From NCBI GenBank assembly GCA_030042885.1, contig JASHYW010000227.1, positions 1-7,641 on the forward strand: a stretch of DNA of 7,641 bases, given 5' to 3'. This stretch comes from Streptosporangiaceae bacterium (lineage in GTDB: Bacteria; Actinomycetota; Actinomycetes; Streptosporangiales; Streptosporangiaceae). This document shows, piece by piece, positions 1-5,611 of this stretch (its first letter is position 1; every line of letters starts with the position of its first letter). Below the pieces are notes generated by a model. The model did not search any database. It was not told where the DNA came from and saw only the letters and a list, made by a program, of their open reading frames with translations. The position numbers were made by a program, and so were the translations under genes.

Positions 1-1
1 G

Positions 2-397
2 CGGGCCGTGGCCACGGCCGAGAAGGATGCCTCCCCGGCCGAGGTGCTGGAGTTCGCCGTCACCGGCGGGCGCGTGCTGGCCGTGATGGTGCGCTCCTCG
101 CCCGCGCACGTCCGTGCCTTTCATCCGGCCGGGACGGCCGATCCCGAGGGCTTCGCCGCACTGGGCTGCAACGAGGCGCTGCTGCACGGCAACGACATCG
201 CGCAGGGCTTCGGCCTCAGCCTCGATCCGCCGCGCGATGTGTGCCGCCGCGTCCTGTCCCGCCTCTATCCGCAGGCGCCGGCCGAGCTAGCCGACGCCGA
301 CTCGTGGACGTCGCTGCTGTGGGCCGGTGGCCGCATCAAGCTGCCCGACCGCGCGGAGTCGCATTGGCGCCCGCACCCGGCCCCGCTCGCCAGCTGA
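2..397 (+). CDS. DinB / maleylpyruvate-isomerase-like protein, C-terminal part (5' end outside window)
   Basis: The frame is open from the left edge and ends at TGA 395-397, so this is most likely the C-terminal 131 residues of a longer protein. A GTG at 8 is in frame but has no ribosome binding site visible within the window. What remains looks like the second half of actinobacterial mycothiol-dependent maleylpyruvate-isomerase-like proteins (DinB superfamily). It has an E-A-L-L-H-G-N-D-I-A segment, where the family usually has E-x-x-x-H-x-W-D and the His contributes to the metal site. A helical stretch follows, then a tail with W-T-S-L-L-W-A-G-G-R, L-P and a final W-R-P-H-P-A-P-L. The Trp usual in the H-x-W-D motif is Asn here. 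In the family, members transfer or isomerise using mycothiol, or are uncharacterised thiol-related enzymes. The substrate cannot be read from this fragment. The next gene lies 131 bases downstream on the same strand. Confidence 0.72.
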   Translation, partial: RAVATAEKDASPAEVLEFAVTGGRVLAVMVRSSPAHVRAFHPAGTADPEGFAALGCNEALLHGNDIAQGFGLSLDPPRDVCRRVLSRLYPQAPAELADADSWTSLLWAGGRIKLPDRAESHWRPHPAPLAS

Positions 398-446
398 CCC
401 ACGGCCCGGCGGGAGGTCAGCGGCCCCGGGCTGGCAGGCACGGGTC

Positions 447-492
447 CCGGACAGGTCCGGACTTTAGGCGGCGGGGCCGGGACGTTCGTCCC
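447..492 (+). terminator. Two small GC-rich hairpins after the first gene, possible weak terminator
   Basis: The gap 398-528 holds two short hairpins. The first is CCGGA (447-451), loop CAGG, TCCGG (456-460), followed by ACTTTA. The second is GGGAC (479-483), loop GTTC, GTCCC (488-492). Neither has a proper U tract, and stems of 5 bp occur by chance in DNA this GC-rich. They could end transcription of the first gene, but the support is weak. No other feature is seen in this gap. Confidence 0.22.
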
Positions 493-528
493 CTGTGCGG
501 CCACCATCGGAATCGGTTGACTGGCGCG

Positions 529-1065
529 GTGTTCGTTGGCGCTGAGACGGTCGTGAACGTCACCTACGGTGTGGCGCTCATCCGGCTGGAGAACCTGGAG
601 CGCGGGGGCTGGCTGGCCGCCGCGGCCGGTGATGCATACGGCGAGTGGGGCCGCGGCCTGGCCCGGGTCGGGCCGCTGGGTCCGGCACCCGGATTGTCCC
701 GGCTGGTGGACGTGCGTTCCCGGCCTGTGGTGACGCGCGAGCGGCTGGCGGTGCTCGCATTGCGCTGGGAGGCGGTCGGCCCTGGTGGCGGGCTGTTCCC
801 GGTGCTCGACGCCGATGTGACGCTGGCGCCGCACGGGGAGCAGGCCACGCTGCTGGCCCTGACCGGGGCGTACCGCCCGCCGCTGGGCGCGATCGGTGCC
901 GCGCTGGACCGGGTGGTCCTGCGCCGGGTGGCGACGGCAACGATCCAGGGGTTCGTGGACCGCATGGGGAACACGGTCGCCGATCCCGCTGCCGCGGCCG
1001 CGCCGGAGGCGGCCGGCTGGGCCGCGGACGGCCCGGGATATCCGCTGGCGCCAGGACAGGCGTAG
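529..1065 (+). CDS. Conserved protein of unknown function, SRPBCC-like in appearance
   Basis: A 178-residue protein from GTG 529 to TAG 1063-1065. It begins V-F-V-G-A-E-T. Its core alternates short hydrophobic strands: residues 7-20, 57-70 and 73-83, then a L-F-P-V-L-D-A-D-V-T-L segment at 89-99 and a T-L-L-A-L-T-G-A-Y-R-P-P-L-G segment at 107-120. An amphipathic helix (about 121-146) follows. This strand-rich core with a long C-terminal helix resembles START/SRPBCC small-molecule-binding proteins, and I recognise the general sequence type from actinobacterial genomes as an unnamed family, but I cannot assign a ligand or reaction. The last 30 residues are Ala/Gly/Pro-rich and probably disordered. 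There is no signal peptide or membrane segment. The start is uncertain: TTG 517 has GGA five bases upstream and GTG 553 is also in frame. GTG 529 was chosen because the strand-like V-F-V-G start fits the family as I recall it. The gene converges on the AhpD-like gene with 22 bases between them. Confidence 0.7.
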   Translation: MFVGAETVVNVTYGVALIRLENLERGGWLAAAAGDAYGEWGRGLARVGPLGPAPGLSRLVDVRSRPVVTRERLAVLALRWEAVGPGGGLFPVLDADVTLAPHGEQATLLALTGAYRPPLGAIGAALDRVVLRRVATATIQGFVDRMGNTVADPAAAAAPEAAGWAADGPGYPLAPGQA

Positions 1066-1087
1066 GCGCTGGTCCTGACCGCAGCTC

Positions 1088-1558
1088 TCAGGCCTGGTAG
1101 GACCCGGCAACCCAGGCCCGGGTGCTGACGCTGATCGCGTTCCACGCGTTGATGGTGACGATGAGGCTGACCAGCGCGGCCACCTCCTGCTGGCTGAATT
1201 CCGCGGCCACGGCCTGATAGGCCTGATCCGGGACGTGGGTGTCCGCCAGCAGCGTTACCGCTTCGGTGAAGACCAGGGCGGCGCGTTCACGGGCGGTGAA
1301 GTACGGGGTCTCGGCCCAGGCCGCCAGCCCGTAGATGCGCTGCTCGGTCTCGCCGATCGCGCGGGCATCCTTGGTGTGCATGTCGATGCAGTAAGCGCAC
1401 CCGTTGAGCTGCGAGGCCCGGATCCGGATCAGCTCGCGGAGCCGGGGGTCGATTTCCGCCTTGTCGAGTTCCCTGGTCGCGGCCTGGTCCAGGTGCGCCA
1501 TCGCGCGGGCGAAGCCTGGCGCGAGGGCGTCGAAGTCCAGCCGGACCGGGATCTGCAC
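1088..1558 (-). CDS. AhpD-like carboxymuconolactone decarboxylase family protein
   Basis: A 156-residue, mostly helical protein from GTG (1556-1558) to TGA. The AhpD-type signature is clear: Glu42, then eleven residues, Cys54-Ala-Tyr-Cys57, then His61. In Mycobacterium tuberculosis AhpD the matching residues are Glu118, Cys130, Cys133 and His137, forming a thiol pair and proton relay that reduces the peroxiredoxin AhpC. The AhpD residue His132 is Tyr56 here. The protein is therefore more likely a thiol-dependent peroxide or disulfide-handling enzyme than a decarboxylase of the protocatechuate pathway, though its partner and substrate are unknown. It is cytoplasmic, with no signal peptide. No strong ribosome binding site precedes the GTG. 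It is divergent from the MocR gene (68 bases apart) and is the obvious candidate target of that regulator. A possible -10 on the minus strand is TAGCGT (complement of 1587-1592). Confidence 0.9.
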   Translation of the reverse strand: MQIPVRLDFDALAPGFARAMAHLDQAATRELDKAEIDPRLRELIRIRASQLNGCAYCIDMHTKDARAIGETEQRIYGLAAWAETPYFTARERAALVFTEAVTLLADTHVPDQAYQAVAAEFSQQEVAALVSLIVTINAWNAISVSTRAWVAGSYQA

Positions 1559-1626
1559 TGTGTCGCTCGTAACTGTCGTGACACCAACGCTACGGGGATA
1601 ATCGGCCCAAGATAAGGTCCATTTCT
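1559..1626. promoter_or_regulatory. Divergent promoter/operator region between the AhpD-like and MocR genes
   Basis: This 68-base gap is less GC-rich than its flanks. On the + strand it contains two imperfect direct repeats, GATAATCGGCCCA (1597-1609) and GATAAGGTCCA (1611-1621), starting 14 bases apart and differing by a two-base insertion. The second covers TAAGGT (1613-1618), a TANNNT hexamer that ends 8 bases before the MocR ATG. The first lies just upstream of a possible minus-strand -10 (TAGCGT, complement of 1587-1592) for the AhpD-like gene. A second repeat, GTGTC (1560-1564) with GACAC (1580-1584), forms an inverted pair in the AhpD-side leader. MocR proteins such as GabR and PdxR bind direct repeats next to divergent targets, so the GATAA repeats are the better operator candidate. 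Binding is inferred. Confidence 0.45.
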
Positions 1627-3111
1627 ATGCCGCAAACATGGGCCAAAAACGCCGGGAACGCCACGGACGCCGGGAACGCCACGGACGCCGGGAACGCCAC
1701 GAACGCCAGCGGGGGCCAGCATCCCGGGCAGGCCGCGCTGGCCGGCGTCGACTTGCACCTGGAGTTTTCCGGCACCCGGGTCCGCCTGGGCCTGGAGAGC
1801 GCGCTGCGCGAGGCCGTCCGGACGGGCCGGCTCGGCCCGGGCACCAGGCTTCCTTCGTCGCGGGCGCTGGCCGCTGACCTGGGCCTGGCGCGCAACACGG
1901 TGGCCGAGGTCTACAGTCAACTGGTCGCCGAGGGCTGGCTCACCGCGCGGACGGGTTCGGGGACCTCCGTCGCCGAACGCCGCGCCGTCGATCCCGGCCC
2001 GGGTGCGGCGACCCGCCGCGACGTCCCCGTTCCCCGGTACGACCTGCGTCCCGGGGTGCCGGACCTGTCCGCGTTCCCGCGCCGGGCGTGGCTGGCGACG
2101 GCCCGCAAGGTGCTCGGCGCCGCCCCCGATCACCTCCTCGGCTATCCCGATCCGCGCGGGCTCCCGCAGCTGAGGGCGGTGCTGGCGGGCTACCTGGCCC
2201 GGGCCAGGGGCGTCGCCGCCGACCCCGCGCACGTCGTGATCTGCGCTGGCTTCACCCACGGCCTGGCCCTCATGTGCCGCGCGCTCGTATCGGCGGGAGC
2301 GGGCACGCTCGCCGTCGAGGCGTATGGCCTGCGGGCTCACCGTGACATTGCCGGAGCGCAGGGACTGCGCCTGCGGCCGCTGCCCGTCGACGGGCAGGGC
2401 GCCGTCCTCGGCGAGACAGCCGGGGCGGACGCGGTGCTGCTGACTCCGGCGCATCAGTTCCCGCTGGGCGTGACCCTTCATCCGCAGCGCCGCCGGGAAG
2501 CAGTACGGTGGGGCGGGGTGGTGATCGAGGACGACTACGACGGGGAGTTCCGCTATGACCGGCAGCCGGTGGGTGCGCTGCAGGCGCTCGCGCCCGACCG
2601 CGTCGTCTACGCCGGGACGGCGAGCAAGAGCCTGGCGCCGAGTCTGCGGCTCGGCTGGCTGGTCGTCCCGCTCTCGCTGATGGACGCGGTGACGGCTCAG
2701 CTCGCCGCCGCCCCGTCGGCTCCTTCTGGGCTGGACCAGCTCACCCTGGCCGAGTTCATCAGCTCCGGCGGTTACGACCGGCAGATCCGCCGGGCCAGGC
2801 TCGCCTACCGGCGGCGCCGCGACCGCCTGGCCGCCGCCCTGCACCGCCAGGGCCTGCATGTCACAGGAATCGCCGCCGGCCTGCATGCCGTCCTCGAGCT
2901 GCCCGGTACGGACACCGAGCGGCAGCTCGTCGCCCGGGCCGCCGGGCACGGCCTGGCCCTGCAGGGCCTGGAAAGTTACCGGGCCGCCGGGCAGACCACG
3001 GCCGGGCCCGGCCAGGCAGGCCTGGTGATCGGTTACGGCCGCCCGCCCGAGCATGCCTACACCACGGCGCTGGCCCGGCTCTGCGCCGTGCTGAGCCCGG
3101 ACGGCCGCTGA
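1627..3111 (+). CDS. MocR/PdxR-type transcriptional regulator (GntR wHTH + aminotransferase-like domain)
   Basis: A 494-residue protein, normal length for the MocR subfamily. Residues 1-40 are a low-complexity Gly/Asn/Ala leader that includes three tandem copies of A-G-N-A-T-[DN] (9-26). The GntR-type winged helix spans about 52-118, with G-T-R-L-P-S-S-R-A-L-A (72-82), a recognition helix A-R-N-T-V-A-E-V-Y (88-96) and the wing around 106-114. A linker leads into a fold-type-I aminotransferase domain (about 138-494): H-Q-F-P (276-279), E-D-D-Y-D (301-305, with Asp302 and Tyr304 expected at the PLP), and T-A-S-K (331-334), where Lys334 should form the PLP Schiff base. All expected PLP residues are present, so cofactor or amino-acid-derived ligand sensing is likely. 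The effector is unknown. AAGG (1614-1617) nine bases before ATG could serve as a ribosome site, but the same bases belong to a TANNNT that would give a leaderless mRNA. The 3' end overlaps the convergent hydrolase gene by 55 bases. Confidence 0.93.
   Translation: MPQTWAKNAGNATDAGNATDAGNATNASGGQHPGQAALAGVDLHLEFSGTRVRLGLESALREAVRTGRLGPGTRLPSSRALAADLGLARNTVAEVYSQLVAEGWLTARTGSGTSVAERRAVDPGPGAATRRDVPVPRYDLRPGVPDLSAFPRRAWLATARKVLGAAPDHLLGYPDPRGLPQLRAVLAGYLARARGVAADPAHVVICAGFTHGLALMCRALVSAGAGTLAVEAYGLRAHRDIAGAQGLRLRPLPVDGQGAVLGETAGADAVLLTPAHQFPLGVTLHPQRRREAVRWGGVVIEDDYDGEFRYDRQPVGALQALAPDRVVYAGTASKSLAPSLRLGWLVVPLSLMDAVTAQLAAAPSAPSGLDQLTLAEFISSGGYDRQIRRARLAYRRRRDRLAAALHRQGLHVTGIAAGLHAVLELPGTDTERQLVARAAGHGLALQGLESYRAAGQTTAGPGQAGLVIGYGRPPEHAYTTALARLCAVLSPDGR
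1651..1704 (+). repeat. Three tandem 18-bp repeats, in frame within the MocR N-terminus
   Basis: The unit gccgggaacgccacggac occurs exactly at 1651-1668 and 1669-1686, and again at 1687-1704 with one change (gaac for ggac). Eighteen bases is six codons, so a gain or loss of a unit changes the leader length without breaking the frame. It encodes A-G-N-A-T-D, A-G-N-A-T-D, A-G-N-A-T-N, ahead of the DNA-binding domain. Confidence 0.95.
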
Positions 3112-3956
3112 ACCTCCCGCGGCCGGGGCCCGGGCGCTAAGTAGCCGAACGGGGGCGGCTCCAGCGAGGCGGCGTCGAGGAACGGGATGACCGCGGCGGG
3201 CAGGTCCGCCGAGGCGAAGATGTCGTAGTGCGTGTGGCCGGGCAGGATCGCCAGCCGGGCCACGGGCCGGGCCGAACTGTCCCAGTTCGCGTCATGCAGC
3301 CCGCCGCCGAGCAGCGCGTAGAACTCGACGATGTGCGCGGGGCGCACCGCGTCGGCGTCCGCGTAGACCAGCATGACCGGCGCGGTGATCTTCGCGATCT
3401 CCGCCGACCAGTCGTAGTCTCGCTGCAGCAGTTCGCCGGTCTTGTCGAGCAGCGACGGCCAGTCCTGTACCCGGGGCGCGGCCCGGGAGTACATCTCGTA
3501 CAGCGGGGACTGCTTGAGCATCTCGGCCAGACCCGATCCCATCTGGTCCATCCCGGCCAGGCTCTCTGGGTACCAGCCGTCACGCCGACACGGGAACGAC
3601 ACGATCACCAGGCGGCGCACCAGGTCCGGATGCTGGATCGCAGTGCGCAGGGCGGTCGCGGCGCCGAACGAGTAGCCCATCAGGTCGGCCTGCGCCAGGC
3701 CCAGGTGCCCAATGAGCCCGGCGACGTCGTCGCCAAGCGTCTCGTACCGCAACGGGCGGTCGACGTCGGCGGTGTGGCCGTGGGCCTGCAGGTCGACGGT
3801 GATCACCCGGCGGTCCCCGGCCAGGGCCGGGAGGATCGGAGCGTACATGTCGCCCGCGCCCAGGCCGCCGTGCAGCAGGATCAGCGGCCATTGGGTCCTG
3901 CCCGAGCCGTGCTCTTGGTAGTACAGGGAAACGCCGTTCACGTCCGCGTAGCTCAT
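3057..3956 (-). CDS. Alpha/beta hydrolase
   Basis: A 299-residue alpha/beta-hydrolase-fold protein from ATG (3954-3956) to TAG (complement of 3057-3059). It shows the oxyanion motif H-G-G (29-31), the nucleophile elbow G-Y-S-F-G with Ser96, a likely acid Asp202 in Y-A-D-A-D-A-V-R-P, and His243 in L-P-G-H-T-H-Y-D. A cap region lies at about 121-190. No signal peptide is seen, so it is a cytoplasmic esterase or lactonase-type enzyme of unknown substrate. The start was chosen because GAAGGCAGGGGCG stands directly before this ATG and because M-S-Y-A-D-V-N-G-V-S-L-Y-Y is the usual beginning of the fold. An in-frame ATG at 4031 would add 25 Arg/Cys-containing residues and would overlap the upstream stop as ATGA. 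The fold should end near residue 262. The remaining tail is Pro/Arg/Ser-rich, and its last 17-18 residues are encoded on the strand opposite the MocR gene's end. It is probably the last gene of a three-gene minus-strand unit. Confidence 0.9.
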   Translation of the reverse strand: MSYADVNGVSLYYQEHGSGRTQWPLILLHGGLGAGDMYAPILPALAGDRRVITVDLQAHGHTADVDRPLRYETLGDDVAGLIGHLGLAQADLMGYSFGAATALRTAIQHPDLVRRLVIVSFPCRRDGWYPESLAGMDQMGSGLAEMLKQSPLYEMYSRAAPRVQDWPSLLDKTGELLQRDYDWSAEIAKITAPVMLVYADADAVRPAHIVEFYALLGGGLHDANWDSSARPVARLAILPGHTHYDIFASADLPAAVIPFLDAASLEPPPFGYLAPGPRPREVQRPSGLSTAQSRASAVV

Positions 3957-4027
3957 CGCCCCTGCCTTCAGCTCGCGCGCCTTCGGTTCACACCGGGATA
4001 CGAGGCAGCGGCGCAGAGCCGCCGAAC

Positions 4028-5551
4028 TCATCGGGCCGCCGATGAGTCTTGGGCCTCGACCAGCGCGTGGATGATGTCGTGCCGGTCCACGCCGTCGGCG
4101 AACATGCGCCGGGCCGCCTGGAAGGTCGCCTCAGGATCGTCGTGCCACAGTTCGGAGATCACCCGGTCCGCGGCGGCCACGAACTGCTCGCTGGTCATGC
4201 CGCCCGGCGGGGCGCACCCGGCGAACTCGGCCTCGGCCAGCGCGCGGCGCTCGGCCGGGTCGCTGACGTCCCTGTGGTCCGCGCCCATCACCGGCAGGGC
4301 GAACACACGGCGGGCAAGCTGCCTGGCCAGCCAGGACACATCGGCGTCGCTGGCGGCCAGGTCGGCCAGGTAGCCACGGGCCGCGACGGCCTCCGGGTCG
4401 TCGTAGGCCTTTCCGAACCTGCTGACCACCTGCGGCACGCGCTCGGTCAGGCGGGCCGTCGCGGCCTCATCCAGGCCCTGGTGCTGGGCGGCCCAGCGGG
4501 TCCACGCGGTCACGGCGGGCTCGAGATGCTCGCGCTGCGCGGGGGAGAGGGTGAAGGTGTTCGGCACGTGGCCCAGCAGGATGTGCGCCAGCTTGCGCGG
4601 CCCGACCTGGCCCGGAGGCTCGTCGGCGATGCGGCTGCTGTAGCCGGTGAGCACCTCGGCCCAGAACCTCGTCGATCCGGGGTCAGCGGCCAGCGTCTCG
4701 GCGGCCAGCGGGCTGTTCAGGAAGTCGTCCACGGCCGCCGCGCGGTCGGCCGTGGTGAAGACCGGGGCCTGCTCAGCGCCATCGGCAGGCAGCCGGCGAA
4801 CCCGGGACCGGGCGATGGGCAGGTACAGGAGGGTGTCCCGGCTGACGCCGGGGTCCGGCTCCTGGTCGCACCGGGCCAGTGGCACCTCCGTGCGGCGGCG
4901 CGCCTCGGCCAGGCCGATTCCCTCGTGGCGCTCGAACGGCTCGTCCTCGCGGTTCATGGCCTCGATCAGGCGGGCCGGGTCCACGGCGACGCCGACCATG
5001 GTGGCCTTCGGCAGGCCGGTCAGGTCGACCTGCACCACGATGCCGTGCTGGGCCTCGCCGTAGCAGAACGTCACCGCGATGAACTCGTCGTCCCCGAAGA
5101 CGTCGTAGCGGCGCCAGGCCTGGACCGGGACCGGCTTGGAGACCTCGGTCACCCAGTCCGGCGGGTAGATGCCCGCGCCGGTCAGTCTCGCCAGCCCCTG
5201 GCTGGCCGCCCTCCTGGTGGCCGGGGTGCCCAGCGCCATCAGCACCCGCAGCAGCGCGGCGGCCTCCGGCGTCCGCCTGCGCACGGCCCCGTCCACCAGC
5301 ACCTCCTGGACGAAGGCTTCGGCGTCGTCCGCGTCTGCCTTCCCCACCGTGTGCGGGAGGCCCATCCAGCTCGCGGTCTCGAATTCGGCCCGCAGCGGAT
5401 CGCCTGCCGAGATCGCGGTCAGCAGCCCCGCCAGTTCGTCGGCCGCGGCCGGGGCGCCGCGGCCAGGTGCCGTGCTGGCTGGTGCCGTGCTGGCTGCCGC
5501 GGGTGCCCGGCCGGCGTGTGTCCCGCGACGGGACCGGGTCTTCTTGCTCAC
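4028..5551 (-). CDS. Conserved protein of unknown function, about 507 residues
   Basis: The gene runs from GTG (5549-5551) to TGA (complement of 4028-4030). AGGA ends six bases before this GTG, the best ribosome site. In-frame ATGs at 5560 and 5581 are alternatives, the former too close to its AGG and the latter with GGCGGA four bases or less away. The first 40 residues are basic then Ala/Pro/Ser/Thr-rich (S-K-K-T-R-S-R-R), probably a disordered tail. The main body is acidic and helical. It includes a strand-rich stretch with D-V-F-G-D-D-E-F-I-A-V-T-F-C-Y-G, then E-A-Q-H-G-I-V-V-Q-V-D-L, which looks like a recurrent actinobacterial domain of unknown role. The C-terminus, D-D-P-E-A-T-F-Q-A-A-R-R-M-F then D-R-H-D-I-I-H-A-L-V-E-A, resembles the short motif at the end of DUF1841 proteins, with a His-Asp and His pair. 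There is no membrane segment or signal peptide, and no catalytic motif I recognise. It lies between asparaginase (60 bases upstream) and the hydrolase. Confidence 0.82.
   Translation of the reverse strand: MSKKTRSRRGTHAGRAPAAASTAPASTAPGRGAPAAADELAGLLTAISAGDPLRAEFETASWMGLPHTVGKADADDAEAFVQEVLVDGAVRRRTPEAAALLRVLMALGTPATRRAASQGLARLTGAGIYPPDWVTEVSKPVPVQAWRRYDVFGDDEFIAVTFCYGEAQHGIVVQVDLTGLPKATMVGVAVDPARLIEAMNREDEPFERHEGIGLAEARRRTEVPLARCDQEPDPGVSRDTLLYLPIARSRVRRLPADGAEQAPVFTTADRAAAVDDFLNSPLAAETLAADPGSTRFWAEVLTGYSSRIADEPPGQVGPRKLAHILLGHVPNTFTLSPAQREHLEPAVTAWTRWAAQHQGLDEAATARLTERVPQVVSRFGKAYDDPEAVAARGYLADLAASDADVSWLARQLARRVFALPVMGADHRDVSDPAERRALAEAEFAGCAPPGGMTSEQFVAAADRVISELWHDDPEATFQAARRMFADGVDRHDIIHALVEAQDSSAAR
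5466..5495. repeat. 15-bp exact tandem duplication in the N-terminal coding region
   Basis: GGTGCCGTGCTGGCT occurs at 5466-5480 and again, exactly, at 5481-5495. It is five codons long and on the minus strand encodes the repeated A-S-T-A-P in the disordered N-terminal tail of the unknown-function protein, so the duplication keeps the reading frame. Confidence 0.9.
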
Positions 5552-5611
5552 CCGCGTCATCCTATGGCGCGCCGCCGACATTTATCCGCCGTGCACGGAC
5601 CAGCAGGCTGG

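Noticed and set aside
241..528. Upstream extension of the 529-1065 gene, overlapping the first gene
   Set aside because: The frame is open, but the added residues are Arg/Pro-rich shadow sequence of the first gene, with no ribosome site.
1429..3054. A 541-codon minus-strand frame opposite mocR, with G-V-R-G-V-P repeats
   Set aside because: It is the complement of the MocR gene, and its repeats come from the 18-bp minisatellite. The MocR reading has full domain support.
1088..3956. A protocatechuate (pca) cluster, from a carboxymuconolactone-decarboxylase-family protein and an alpha/beta hydrolase near each other
   Set aside because: The first protein has the AhpD thiol signature, the hydrolase is in a different transcription unit, and no other pca gene is present.
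5600..5611. Hairpin CCAG-CAGG-CTGG directly after the asparaginase stop, as a terminator
   Set aside because: A 4-bp stem without a U tract is too weak, and the next gene follows on the same strand within 60 bases.
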